DNA from: Piromyces finnis
Taxonomy: Eukaryota > Neocallimastigomycota > Neocallimastigomycetes > Neocallimastigales > Neocallimastigaceae
Direction: 5' to 3'
Length of the DNA: 64,000 nucleotides
Assembly (NCBI GenBank): GCA_002104945.1
Contig: MCFH01000006.1
Span: forward strand, 310,001-374,000
Shown: piece by piece, positions 42,194 through 61,174 of the stretch
How the letters are laid out: the number at the start of each line of letters is the position of its first letter
How positions within the stretch are numbered: position 1 is the stretch's first letter
The notes under the pieces: model-generated
Told to the model about the DNA's origin: nothing
Database searches by the model: none
What the model saw: the letters and a program-made list of their open reading frames with translations, nothing else
Program-made: the position numbers and the translations under genes

Positions 42194-44822
42194 AGGGATT
42201 AACTTAATTTTGAAAAAATAATAAAATATACTTACTTGAGAGTGGTGTCTTAGTCTTAGTAGCACTAGCAACAGTAGATGAAGTTTTTCTAGTCATTGTT
42301 GATGTGGTATTAATAGCTGGCTTAATTCTAGAAGTAGTAGAAAGTCTAGTGGCCGAGGAAGAAACACTAGATTTAGTTCTAGATGAAGTTGTAGTAGTAG
42401 TTGATTTTAATGAAGTTTTTGGATTGGAAACAGATGGTAATTTAGTTACAGAAGTTGATCTAGTAGCAATACTAGTTCTTGTAGGTTTAACTGAAGTAGT
42501 AGTGGTAGTAGTACCGATTCTTGATTTAGTAGCAGCTGAGCTGATGCCAATTCTTGATTTGGTAGTTGTAGTAGTAGTAGATGGAGATGATACGCCTAAC
42601 CTGGTCTTAGAACTGGATGGAGAAACACTTTTGGTTGCTGTTTTGGTAAGTGTAGAAGATCTAAGGGTAGAGCTCTTTGGAGAAGTAATACCAAGTCTAG
42701 ATGATGTAGTTGTTTGACTTTTTGGAGAAACTGATGATGTTTTATGTAAGGTAGATAATCTTGATGTGGTAGATGTTGTTGGTGAAGTGACAGAAGTTTT
42801 TGTGGCAATTTTTGATTTGGTGGTAGTAGAAGTAATACTACTTCTAGTAACTCTTGAACTTGTAACTGGATGTGCTTTAGGTACAGTACTAGTAAGAGAT
42901 GAACTCTTTGTTAATGGCTTATGAGCTATTTTACTTGTAGGAGTGGTAGTGGTTGAAGTTCTGGTTTTTGTAGTAACAGGAGATTGTTTAAGTTTTGAAG
43001 ATGCAGTTTCCTTGGTTAATCTTGAAACAGAACTTGATAAATTCTTAGTAGTAGAAATACTTTTTGGTTTCTCAATTTTACTCTTTATAGTACTTTTAAC
43101 AGTAGATTCCTTTTTAGCAATGCTTGTTGTTTCATGTTTCTTATTTTTAACTGTGTTTGAATGACTTTTGGTACCATCAGTAGATTCTGATGCTGATGAC
43201 TCAGTAACATCATTAGATGGTTTTTCGATATTTTCATGATGGTGATCATGTTCTATTGGCTTTTCAGTTACTGGACTTTCATCTTCTAAATTATATACTA
43301 AATCATCAAGTTGTGTTTGACTTCCTGGACTAGTGATATGAGTTTGATCGTGAATAGCAGCATCAATAATATTAACTGGACTTAAAATATCATCAGTATT
43401 CATTAATAAATCATTAGATTTAGTTTTTGGAGCGTTATCTTGAACATTGACTGGTTCTTCTTTTATTGAAGTTTCAGTTACTTGTGATTCCTGAGTTAAT
43501 TCAATTTTTTCTGATTTTGGTTCAATTGGAATTGGTTCGACTGGTGTTGATGTTGATTCAACTGGTATTGGTTCAACTGGAACTGATTCAATTGGGGTTG
43601 GTTTGATTGGTGATGATTCTACTGGTGTTGGTTCAATTGGTTCAACTGAAATTGGTTCGACTGGAGCTGATTCTACTGGAATTGGTTCGACTGGAGTTGA
43701 TTCAGCTGAAATTGGTTCGACTGGAGCTGATTCTACTGGAATTGGTTCGACTGGATCTGATTCTACTGGAGTTGATTCTACTGGAACTGGTTCCACTGGT
43801 GTTGATTCAACTGAAATTGGTTCGACTGGAGCTGATTTCACTGGTGTTGATTCAACTGAAATTGGTTCGACTGGAGCTGATTTCACTGGTGTTGATTCAA
43901 CTGAAATTGGTTCGACTGGAGCTGATTTCACTGGTGTTGATTCAACTGAAATTGGTTCGACTGGAGCTGATTCTACAGGTGTTGATTCAACTGAAATTGG
44001 TTCGACTGGAATTGATTCTACTGGAATTGGCTCGACTGGTGTTGATTCAACTGGAGTTGATTCAGCTGAAATTGGTTCGACTGGATCTGATTCTACTGGA
44101 GCTGATTCAACTGGAACTGGTTCAGCTTGTTCATTAGTATGTTGAATAACTAAACTATTATCTATAATAAATGGGTTTTCAATTTTAGCTTCTGGGGATG
44201 GAGCAAAATCATTAATAATATTCATTGGATTTTCAAATGGGTTATCAATTTGAACTTTTGGTGAAGGAATAGTTTTGAAAGGATTTTGTTCATTAATCAT
44301 ATCAGTAGATGGTTCTATTAAACTATTTGCTGGAATATCATTATTCATTTCCATATTTACTGTTTGGTCTAATATGTCATTATCGTCATCAGGAGAAATT
44401 AACGGAGTTTCATCCAAAATTGAGTCGTTTGGCATACTATTATTTATAACATTATCAATAATATTATCAGTTGGTGAAAATAAATTTTCATGAGGTAAAG
44501 AGGTATTATGTATTTCATTAGTTTGATTATCATTAATATTAGCTTCAGCTAAGAAAGGATTAGAATTATTAGCATTGTCATTAGTAATGGTTTCGCTATA
44601 GAAAGGATTTGAACTACTTAATTGAATATTATTAGGTGGAAAAATTGCGTCCATTTGATTTTCATCCATTATTGGTTGTGAATTGGATGGAACATCAGAT
44701 TCAACATTTAAAGTTTCATTAACAGCTATACTTTCTATTGGAGCATTTTCATTCATTAGTGATAATTCATTTTGTAAGGGTTGTTGTTCAATATTATTAC
44801 TTTCTTTTGTATCAGAAGTCAT
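39535..44822 (-). CDS. 1246-residue NPF-motif, repeat and coiled-coil protein, 14 exons
   Basis: Exons (minus strand): 44822-42236, 42064-41964, 41833-41807, 41670-41599, 41486-41409, 41282-41199, 41105-40989, 40875-40771, 40664-40599, 40505-40389, 40296-40243, 40127-40086, 39965-39852, 39711-39535. Total 3741 nt, frame kept throughout, stop TAG. Residues 1-230 are acidic and disordered with five NPF tripeptides (72, 88, 180, 194, 216), a known EH-domain ligand. Residues about 231-434 are Pro-Val-Glu-Ser repeats. Residues about 540-862 are basic and Ser/Thr/Lys-rich, like microtubule-binding regions, with one TKLP that fits the EB1-type SxIP pattern. Residues 863-1246 are predicted coiled coil (for example IQQLQMQIEELEQK) with an acidic tail. 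Together these suggest an endocytic or cytoskeletal adaptor (inference). No family is identified; a TACC-like protein is one alternative. Confidence 0.82.
40243..41105 (-). repeat. Duplicated coiled-coil exons sharing a VTLLCD start
   Basis: Exons 7, 8, 10 and 11 of the coiled-coil gene begin NVTLLCDEE, RVTLLCDEI, NVTLLCDQI and DLTFYCDQV. The first three share GTTACTTTATTATGTGAT at the nucleotide level. Exons 7 and 10 are both exactly 117 nt (39 residues) and align along their length (ends SLNNALS and ELNNRIT). This indicates tandem exon duplication within the coiled coil. Confidence 0.85.
41807..41833 (-). other. 27-nt microexon in the coiled-coil gene
   Basis: Encodes ILNDKIEEQ, flanked by TACAG on the 5' side and GTAAGT on the 3' side. 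It is phase 0 on both sides and continues the heptad pattern of its neighbours. Confidence 0.75.
42100..42191. repeat. (ATT)n array in intron 1 of the coiled-coil gene
   Basis: About 30 ATT units with one TTT interruption occupy half of the 171-nt intron at 42235-42065. On the sense strand they read AAT. Confidence 0.95.
43520..44130 (-). repeat. Coding Pro-Val-Glu-Ser repeats, with a 45-bp unit
   Basis: The region encodes short PVES/PVEP/ISVES units. Within it, 43816-43950 is three perfect 45-bp copies encoding VEPISVESTPVKSAP, followed by a fourth copy (43951-43995) with a few changes. The perfect copies indicate recent unequal exchange. Confidence 0.95.
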
Positions 44823-46954
44823 ATTTGATAATGTTAATTATTTTTAATACGCCCGTTTCTTCTTGTGATATTTTTTAGATATGAGTATTATTTTTTTTAT
44901 ATTTTTTGTTCTTAATATGAAATAAAATTTATTTCTTCTTTTTAATGTCGTTTATATTTCTTTCTTTCTTTCAATTATTGCAATAAAAAAATTTTGCAAA
45001 TATAGATTTCTTCAAAATATTTGTTATTTATCTTGCTTTTTTTTTTTTTTTTATTTTTATTTTTATTATTTAATAATTTTTATTTATTTATTTTTAACAA
45101 TGGATAATAAATTAAAACCTAAATTTCATAACAAAATGAAAAAAATGTATTATTAATGTTTAAAAATAAATAAATAATATAAATTATTACTTTTTTATTT
45201 TTTTTTCTAAGTTTCTTTATTTTATTTAAATTTTCTTTATTATCAAGATTTCTTTCTTTTACTTTTATTTTTTTTTTTTTATTTTTAAAATTTAGAAATT
45301 TGACTTTTAGTATTTATTTATTCCTATTTTTATTAATTGATTTTTTTTTTTATTTAATTAAGTTATTTTTTCATAATTAATAAAATTTCCATTTATATTA
45401 TTGGTTTAAACCATTAATACGCTAAATGTAACTTTTTAAAAGGTGTATAATAATACTTTGAATAATAATATACACAATAAGATATTTCCAAGCAATGTCT
45501 CTTACCTTTATAAATAAAAAATGTGGTAGTTTCACGTTAAAAAAAAAAGGTGTTTTTTTTATAAAGAAAAAAAAAATAGATTTAAATCTTTCTCTTAAAA
45601 AAAAAAATTGGCTCTATATATTTAATATTTAATATACAAAATACATTTGAAAAATTTAAATTAAAAATTATAATTTTAAAATTATTATGAAATAAAAAAT
45701 TTTTATTACAAATTTATTTGTATTATTATTTAAAAGTAAAAATTTATGCCAATTTTAAAAGGATATAAAGATAGAAAAAAATCCTCTAAATATTTTTTTT
45801 AATTTTTTTTAATTTTTAAAAATATTTTTAGATTTTAGATTATAACAACAATAAAATAGAAAATATAGCAATAGCAATGTAAAGAACAATTTTTCATAAT
45901 AAATTAAAAATGAATTCTTTTAAAATGAATATAAATAATAAATTCAAAAATTATTTTTACTAATAAGGTAAGTTGATCATATTTAAATTACTATTTAAAA
46001 ACTATATAAACGGCAAATAAAAAAATTTTAAATTATCGTGAAATTGAAACAAAAAAAAAATTTCATAGGCCAATAATAAAATAATGTTACACCCACTACA
46101 GAAAAAAGATTTTATTATACATTTAATATATGTAAATTATATAATATTTTTGATATTTTATATAACAAAAATAACAAGTATTGATAAAAATTAAAAAAAA
46201 AAAAAAAAAAAAAAAAGCCATCATAAACAATAATTTTATAATACACAAAAAATTATAAATTTCAATATGTCTGTCTTACTAATATATTTTTATTAAATTA
46301 ATTTAAAAGGGAAATATTTTATGGTATATATATTTATTAAATAAATAAGATAGTTTTTTTTTTTACATATAAATATATGGGCTTATATTATAAAATAGAA
46401 AAATAGGTAAATAGAATAAAAATTAAAATAAAAATAAGAAAAAAAGTTTTTAAATACATTAGTAGCATTATAGAAATTTTAATAATATTTTTTTTTCTTT
46501 TTTAAAATAATATATTTCAATATAAAAGATTAAATATACTTTTATATATATAAAATAATATGACTTTTCTGATACATTTAATACATTGTATTTATGGATA
46601 TTATTATAATTTACATTTTTAAGTAACTTAACCTATTAAAAAATTTTTATACCTGAATAGTGTTTTTTTTTTTTTTTTAAGGATACTTTGAATAGTTACA
46701 TAAATGTTATTGATATTATATTATTAAATTTGATATAAATGAATTATATAGTTAATTATTTTTATAAAAGTCTAATAAACTTTTAGTTGATATATTTATA
46801 AAAAAGTTTTTGGAAATGCAATTTTATGATAATTTATTTGATATTTTTTTTTTTTAGATATTTCTTATATGAACTTTAATGTATCTTCTTTCTATATCAT
46901 GAATTACTATAAATAAATTTTAATAAATAAAATATTAATCATTTATCCTATGTA
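44823..46954. other. Intergenic DNA between the coiled-coil gene and ATG1
   Basis: About 2.1 kb of AT-rich DNA holding the promoter of the coiled-coil gene and the 3' flank of ATG1. A CTTTCTTTCTTTC pyrimidine run lies about 140 bp upstream of the coiled-coil start codon. No coding signal is seen. Confidence 0.6.
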
Positions 46955-52602
<5,648 letters not shown>

Positions 52603-55600
52603 TTTTATATCTTATTTAATAATTAAGTATATCAATTTTATTTGTTATGTTCCAATTATAGTATTATATGTTATTTTTTTCCTCAATAAAAAATTAATTT
52701 TTTTTTTCTAAAAAATTATAAATCTTTCTTCTTTTTTTTTTTTTTTTTATTTTTTTTGATATTTCAAAAAATTATATTACAAAATAATAAATGAATTATA
52801 TAAAATTATTTCCCATAAAAACCATTAATTTATTGTAGATAATTAAAAATAATAAATAGTTTATATATTTCGTTTTTTTTTTTTTTTTTTTCTTCACATT
52901 CAAATTAATATATATAAATTAATTTGAAATTATTTTAAATTGAAATTCCTTTTCAAAAATAATTTATATTTTTTTATAAAGTAAATTCATATTTTCAGTA
53001 GAATAATTATATTGAATTAAATAATATGAAATAATACATAGATATTTGTTTTTTTGAGTTTTTTTTTTTTTTTTTTTTTCCAAAGGGAGGAAGTAAAAAA
53101 AACTTGAAAAAAAAAAGATATTATACGTGTATATTATTAACAATAATAATATATAATACAAATATTATATTTTTATATAAAATTGAGAGTTTTTTAAAAA
53201 TGAGTTCATATAGATAAATAATGAATAACAATTTATTTATTAATTTAAAAGTATCTTATAGAATTCAATTTACAATTTGGTTTTTTTTTTTTTATTTGTA
53301 TATATAATATTTTTTTAAATGAATATATTCAAACTTGCAGTTTTTTCTTATTATCATTATTGTTTATTAATATATATATAAAAGTTGGTTTATTTATTTT
53401 TATGTTTATTTTTTTGTCTTTTTTTGCTTTATGTTTATGGTTTATGCTGCTACTGAATATATATATTTATAATTTAATGTTTAAGAAATTTAGGAATTTC
53501 GACTTTAAATTTAATAATTTCGAGTCCTAATAATTAAATCAAAGTTTTTTAAAAAAAGTTTTATTTATTTTATATTCTTGGTGATAATATTATTTTATTC
53601 TGTTTTTTATTATTCATAACGAACAATATCGTGGCTTTCATTAACTAATTTGATAAAATTTATAAATTTCTATTCATTCATTACCATTTGATATATATTT
53701 ATAAAAAAGTTTTGTTTATTTCGAAATTATAATATTGGTTTTACTGTTTTTTTTTATATCTTTTCTGATGTCATTAACTTAATTCCAGTTATATTAATTG
53801 AAAATATAAATTAGATTTAAATAATTATTTTATAAATTGATTTAAATTAAAAAAGGAAGTGAAATGTAAAAGAAAAATAAAAATAAAAAAAAAAAAATCT
53901 AATATTTATTTAACTTTTATATATTAAAAAAAAACTGAAAAATTCTTAAATTTAAAAAAAAAATAATTTTTAAAAAATAATAATAATTAAAGTTTATATT
54001 GAAATGAATTTTATTAAATTTTCTTATTTACTTCCAAACAATTTTTTATTAATAATTAATATAATATATTTAATAATTAAAATAATTAATAATAATAATA
54101 ACAAACAAAGAAATTTCTATTCGATCCACAAATATATATAGTCTTTTTTTGAAATATGTATAGTCTTTTTTTTATTATTCAAAATAATATAAATAGTATA
54201 AAATAAAAAAGTAATTCTATGTTAATATTACTCTTTTATTTTTTATTGCTTTATTTTGGTTTATTGATTAAATTTATGGTAAAATAATATACTATATTGT
54301 AACAAAAAATGGCTAAAATAATATAATCTAATTTATAAAAATTTATTATCGCCATTTTATTAACTATAACAAAGTCATAAAAATTAATTATAAAAAAATA
54401 GTTTAAAGATTTAATAAAACAATTAAACAAAGATAATCATATGAGAAAATAATGAAAAAAAAAGAAAAAGAAAAATATTAAAAAACTTTATTAAAGTATT
54501 CAAAATAATAATAATAGATATAGAAAATATAATAGTAAAAGTAAATATAATGCTATAATAATAATAATTATTATTATTATAAATTAGTAATGAATATATA
54601 AAACAATAATAATTAAACTATTTTATTTTTCTAAAACATTAATATAATATAATATTTAAGTATATTAAGTTAATGATATCAACTAATAATCAATACTAAG
54701 AATATTCAAAAAGAATAGACAAAAAATTATTCTTTAATTACTTGAAATATTTAATGAACTATATAATAATATTTTCTTGGTTTAGTTATCATAATAAAAA
54801 TAGCATTTTTATATATTTAATTGAAAAAAGCATTTATAATATCAATAATAATAACAGTCGTTGTAATAACAATAATTAACAGTATATAAATCCTTTCTTT
54901 ATTTTTTTTTATGTTTATGAAAATTGTTTTTTTTTTTTTGACAGATTTTTCATTTTATTTTAAATGAGTATAATATATTATGATTATATTGAAATATATT
55001 AAATTATAAAAATAATATATGGAATAATATTTAATTAATTTTAAAAATTAATTTTTAAAAAATTTGTGTGACCATGACCACTCAATAATAAATTAAAGAT
55101 TTTATCCTTTTTAAGAAAATATCTTTTAATTTTGGATAAAAAAAAAAGGTTGAAGCGTGACAAATAACACTCTAGAAATAATAAACAATTTTTTACCTTT
55201 TTATATTGACTATTGACAAAGAAAAAATCATAAAAAAAAAAAAGGATATAGTATGAATAATATAAATAATACCTTCAATACTTTAATTATAATACATAAA
55301 AGGAAATAAAATAAAAATAATATTTCTTAAAAAAAGATTTTACTAGAATTATAATGAATTATCCTTATAAAATTTAATTAAAAAATATTATGCTTTTAAA
55401 ACAATATACAAATAAACTTTAATATAAAATAGTCTTGAGACCACTTGCATGACTTTATTTATTATATAAAATAGGTAAGATAATAAGCTAGTATTAAAAT
55501 GTTTTTTTTTTTTTTATTTAAATATTAATATTTATATTTTTTCTTTTTTGGAATAATTTTTGTTTTATAATTAACGAAAATAAAATATATAATAACGCTA

Positions 55601-57160
55601 TCAAATAAATATAATTATATATGAAAATATAAAACAATTCATATTAATTTTATTTGTTTTTCCTATTTTTCATTTATCATTCAAGTATCGAGTATTAAAA
55701 TTGATATAATCTTTTTAAATAAAATATCTTTATACTTATAAAAATTAAAGATATATTATCATAATAATAATAGAATAATAGTGTAATATTTCCTTTTTAT
55801 TTTTAAAATAGCATATATATGAAAAGTTGATTCTCAAAGTTCTTTAATTGAAATATAATATTCTTTTCTATCATTTTATCTTCTTCTAATAACTGTTCTT
55901 CTAAATATTTATTTATCCTAAAAATTTTACAATAATATTTGAAATATTAAAATACTAAATGGTTTTATCAATTAAAATTTCAAAGAATATTATTAATATA
56001 ACGATATTATAATACACCAATACATTCTAATGTATAGTATAAATATACATACATATTACATTTATTACCATTTTAAATTTATAAAACCTTAAATATTATA
56101 AAGCAAAGATTACCACTAATATAATAAAAAAAAAATAAATTATTTTTAATAATAGATTTTATTTTATAAATTGTTTCTAATATCAACCTTATTTTTTTGT
56201 GCTACTTCTTCATTAACGAAAAAAAATAACCCTTTAAAAACACAAAATATAAATATTTTATTTTATTTATAAAATTAGGGTAATTTGAAAATCTTTTTTT
56301 TATTAATTATTCTTTTCTCTTAAATAATAATTAATAGGAATGGGATTAATATATTGTTTTGTCTTATTTTGGTTTTATTTAGTTATTTAATATATATATT
56401 TATAATTATAATGAATTATAAAAAAACTTTGTTACACTTTTTTCACTTGATTTTAACCAACAAATTATTTAAAATTCAATATCAAAAATTTTAAATACAT
56501 ATTTATTCTTATAAAATAAAAAAAAAAAAAAAGTAAATGATATCAAAAAGTAGTATATAAATACAAAATATGGTCTATTTCATATATAATAGAAACTGCT
56601 TTATATTAAATATAATATAATAAATTAGTTAATAATTCTAATGAAGGAATAATTTAAAATTCTAAATTTCATTTTAATTTACTTTAACGATAGAAATTAA
56701 ATGTTATACTTTATTGATTATGACCTTTTTTTTTTAAATATAATTTTATACTTAAAAAATATTACTATTTTTTTTAATTAATTTAAATAAACTTTATATA
56801 ATTGTACATATATAAAAAATAAAAATAATACCAAAAAGAAAAAAAAATACATATTTCTTATTGTTTATAATAATTATAATTAATTATATTTTATATATAA
56901 TAAAAAGTCAAAAAAGTTGTATAATATGTTTTACATATATAAATAATTATTTATTTTTTTTTTTTTTTGAGGTTGAAATACATCTTATTATTTTTTGAGA
57001 TAATTGTAAATTCATGAAATTTGTTTCTAAAATATTAATTTACTTATAATATAATTATATAAAATTAAAGATACTAGATAGAATAAAAAAAAACTTGTTA
57101 TAATAATTTTTTTTTCATTTTCCATTGTCATTTTAATTATAGAAATTATTAAAATATCGT
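52603..57160. other. Gene-free AT-rich DNA upstream of ATG1
   Basis: No coding signal on either strand. The first few hundred bases contain several pure T-tracts on + (A-tracts on the ATG1 sense strand; for example 52730-52749, 52874-52890 and 53062-53080), probably part of the ATG1 promoter. The 65-codon minus frame at 52964-53161 is Lys/Phe/Leu homopolymer sequence and is rejected. Confidence 0.6.
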
Positions 57161-57169
57161 TTTCTCATT

Positions 57170-57600
57170 ATCATCATGAATTAATTATAGTTAGTTATAA
57201 ATATGTAATTTTTTTATTAATATTCCATACTTTTTAATATTTTTGAAAAACAATTTGATAATGTATTGTAATACTATAATATAATATTACTATTATTATT
57301 TTGAAGTAGTTTAAAATAAAGCATAAAAAATAAAACAATAAATAATAACTTTTAAAAAAAAATAAATTTATACCGCTATTAATTATCTACATCTTATTCT
57401 TAATTAACTTTATTCATCGTATAATAAAAAGTTAAAAAATTAAAAAGTTATTTGGTTTAATAAAATAAAAATAAAAAAATATAATAATATAAAAAAATAT
57501 TTATATGATACTTTGATAAATTTTAATTAAAAGTAGTACAAAAATTTTAATAGGATATTTTACTTTTTATGAATGAATCATACATTTTTATTTCTTTTTA
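57170..57600. repeat. Diverged duplicated block, copy 1
   Basis: Shares ordered similarity with 61175-61580: GAATTAATTATAGTTAGTTA, then TTAATATTCCATACTTTT, then TTTGATAATGTATTG, then TACCGCTATTAATTATCTAC, then CTTTATTCAT, then GTAGTACAA. Same orientation, about 4 kb apart, with indels between the shared words. No reading frame in either copy. Confidence 0.75.
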
Positions 57601-58850
57601 GATGTTATAAACATAAGATCTATAATAAATAGTAACATTCACACATTCATTGTTCATTATTATTAATAGTTTTATTCATTCATAATTTATTTAGTTATTA
57701 TTTTAAAGAATAATATTGTTTAATATATATATCATTAAATTATATTAGTATTTATACAGCAACATACAATACTTGATTTTAATAATATGATTTGTTTGAA
57801 TACATTTAACCAATTTTTTTATATTTAAATTTTAATACCTTTTCGAAATTATAAGAAAATTTATATATATATAATGAAAATTCTTTTGTAAAAAAATTTA
57901 TGATGAATAAGATAAAGCAATTGAAATTATTTAGCATTCAGTAATTGAAGTGGATAAAAATGTTTTAAAACATAATAAAAGAAAATAAAATTAAAAGGTA
58001 TAAAGTGAATACAAATAATGTTCATTATATTCATTATTGAACAATTCAAATATAGGAATAATAATTAAGTTTTTTACAATTTTTGTAATTCTTCATTTCC
58101 TTTTAATTTATTATATGTTTTTATATAATGTTTATACTATATTAGATTATGACCAAAATTAAATATAATACTCTATTTGATTATGTCCTCTTTTTTCAAG
58201 CATAAAAAATGGTGATAAGAAAAAAATTTTTCTTTATATATTAATAAAAAATAGTCTGAATATAATTCAACTTATTATATTGTATTACATTTTTTTAAAT
58301 TAAAAATAATGACCAAAAAAAAAACTTTTAAAGAACAAAAAAAAAAATATAAAAGGGTAGGATTTTTCCATTAATTTTAATTCTTCAGATTTTAGAAATC
58401 ATCTTTATTTATTAATTAATAAAAATTGATTATAATTAATGATTTTTTTTAAATCTCACTTTAATTAAATGAAATAAGATGAAATGAACATAAAAAAAAT
58501 GTATGTTATTATTAATATATATATAATTATGATATGAAATAATAAATTTTATATTTATATAAAATAACTATTTTTTTAATTTAATTTATTTATTTTAGGG
58601 TTATGAAGATTATTTCATTTGATCATTTATTTATTATTTTCTACAAATTATAATAGAGTTATGATATTATATATGTAGGGGAAAAACTAATAAATATTTA
58701 AATATTTATTATTATAATTATAATTAATATTTATTTATTTTCATAGAGAAAAATGTAAATTATTAAAGTTATTTATAAAATATAATTTTAAAATAAGAAA
58801 TTGATAAAATTTTACATCAAAGTATAGACCGTTGATCTAAAAAAAAATAT
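57601..58850. other. AT-rich intergenic DNA
   Basis: No gene seen. Weak similarity to 61600-61850 (for example TATACA-CAAC words near 57755 and 61808) suggests that the flanking duplication may extend into this stretch. Confidence 0.5.
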
Positions 58851-59570
58851 TTAATTTTTTCACAAAGTTGAAAAATTAATGGTATGTATAAAGAAATTAT
58901 ATCTACCCAATATAAAGTTGTCACTAAAACAGTGAAACTTTTCTTAACATTTCTTAGACCATGTAAGAATATGTTTATTAAAATTTTTTCATAGAATTTG
59001 AAAAAAATTATAACCATTTATCGGGATGATTTATGGTTCGAATAAGAAGCTCTGACTGAAATAGTATGGCTTCACATTTATCTTCATATAGATTAAACAA
59101 AAATATTTAATTTTTTCACAAAGTTGAAAAATTAATGGTATGTATAAAGAAATTATATCTACCCAATATAAAGTTGTCACTGAAACAGTGAAACTTTTCT
59201 TAACATTTCTTAGACCATATAAGAATATGTTTATTAAAATTTTTTTCATAGAATTTGAAAAAAATTATAACCATTTATCGGGATGATTTATGGTTCGAGT
59301 AAGAAGCTCTGACTGAAATAGTATGGCTTCACGTTTATCTTCATATAGATTAAACAAAAATATTTAATTTTTTCACAAAGTTGAAAAATTAATGGTATGT
59401 ATAAAGAAATTATATCTACCCAATATAAAGTTGTCACTGAAACAGTGAAACTTTTCTTAACATTTCTTAGACCATATAAGAATATGCTTATTAAAATTTT
59501 TTTCATAGAGTTTGAAAAAAATTATAACCATTTATCGGGATGATTTATGGTTCGAGTAAGGAGCGAACGC
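58851..59570. repeat. Three tandem copies of a 257-bp unit
   Basis: Copies start at 58851, 59107 and 59364 (TTAATTTTTTCACAAAGTTG) and differ at only a handful of positions. The third is cut after ATGATTTATGGTTCGAGTAAG, where the sequence diverges. On the minus strand each unit contains an open frame with NVKKSFTV and TTLYWVDIISLYIPLIFQL. In another frame the unit reads EDKCEAILFQSELLIRTINH, then PDKW before a stop. That composition looks like degraded protein, possibly a transposase, but I cannot name a family. The unit is less AT-rich than its surroundings. Confidence 0.92.
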
Positions 59571-61170
59571 TTCATGTTTAAATTTTTTTTGTTTAGAACA
59601 AAAAGTTTTTTTTTTTTACTTAGATTAACTGTTTATATAGAAAATTCAAATTCAAATATTATCGCTTTACTCTTCTTATTCTATTTTATAAAGAGAAAGA
59701 GAATGAGTTGAATTTTAAATTTTTTAATGTTATTTTTACAATTTATTTAAATTAAAATTATAATTAGTAAATAAAATATTTAATAATTGCACTTTTATCT
59801 GTTAATAATAATAAACATTATATAATTATACATAAAAAAATAATTAAATAAAATGAATATTAAAAATAAAAAAAAAAAGCTAAATTCTTTAAAATTTTAT
59901 CATTTTTATAAATAATAATATTTAATTGAATACACTATTATAATCTTCATTTACATTTAATCGAACATTATATTATTTTTAAAAAGTAATTATTTATATG
60001 ATTTGATTTCCAAAGTTTAAAAAATAAAATAATAATATTATGAATCATTAATTTTTTATTATTTTTTTTTATTTCTAATATTATTTATTATTATAATTAA
60101 ATTGGATTTCAATTATTTATTCGTTCCTACACTTTTGTACTTTTGTATTGTCACATAGGTTGCATAGGTAATCTATTGTTCCTTTTACATTTTTCATTTA
60201 TCTAAATACAGACAACTACATTTCCTCTTTTGTTTATTTTTAATAAATAGAAAAATTAAATTATTTTTTTATTAATTTAAATACATATTAAATTGATAAA
60301 ATTAAATGGTCTATTATATGTTTTAAATTATATTTATTTTATGGCATGCATGCATTATTGCTTGTTGCAATGGCTTAAAAAAAAAAGGCATATCTCAATA
60401 TTCTAATAACTCAAATAAGATAAATAATTTCAATGATGACACAGATTATTAATTATATAGAGTCTTTATAATATACCATATAATCTAAAATAGCAATAAA
60501 CTATATTACAATTTATACAAAAAAGGCACACTATATTAATATAAATAATTAGTAATTATTAAAATATTTAAAACTTTTACCTTATTAAAATGTTTTAGTA
60601 ATATACTCAATTATGTTATTCCGTTATATATATAATATTCATCGAAATACTAATATATCTTTATTTATTTATTTATTTATTTATTTGTTTGTTTGTTTGT
60701 TTGATTTGACTTTTGTGTTTAATTTTTATCTCATAAAACTTTAGTGTTTCGGTTTAAATTAAATTGACTACTTGTTTTGTTGCCATGTCATCCTCATCCA
60801 CTTTTATTTATATAAATAGATAATGAATACTATTTATATTATGTACACCATATAAAGATAGCAATAACAATAATAATAATAATAATATTTCCAAAAATAG
60901 GTTTAATTGTATCACATCTCTCTATTTCCTTTTTTTTATTATTTGTTTTGAGTTTTTCCTTGTCATGCTACTTTTAAATTAATCTTTTTTTTTTTTGTTT
61001 TTATGGTGGATCATGAAACTGAAACACAATAAAAAAATGGTTTACTCATCTCAACAGTCATAATTATTTCACTATTAACCACTATACAATAAATAAAAAT
61101 AATATTTTAAAAATTATTAAGATGACAATGATAATAAATATACAAATAAAAAAAATACCTTTTTTATTCA
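59571..61170. other. AT-rich intergenic DNA with small complex patches
   Basis: No gene supported. Slightly less AT-rich patches at 60110-60240 (with CATAGGTTGCATAGGTAATC) and 60700-61060 carry no open frame. A mixed (ATTT)n/(GTTT)n tetranucleotide microsatellite is at about 60661-60703. Confidence 0.55.
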
Positions 61171-61174
61171 TTAT

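Noticed and set aside
42304-42717. Val/Leu-rich + strand frame
   Set aside because: Antisense of the basic Ser/Thr region of the coiled-coil gene, whose splicing and frame are consistent on the minus strand.
43603-44145. Two + strand frames of Gly/Ser/Thr or Leu/Val repeats
   Set aside because: Antisense shadows of the PVES repeat exon; repeat periodicity in multiples of three keeps all frames open.
59030-59050. GGTTCGAATAAG as a tRNA B-box
   Set aside because: Lacks the trailing CC, and there is no A-box or cloverleaf around it; it is part of the 257-bp repeat.
59031-59506. Tandem 72-codon genes on the minus strand
   Set aside because: Frames lie within identical 257-bp repeats, start at arbitrary internal ATGs and lack any promoter or homology I can identify; treated as repeat-derived remnants.
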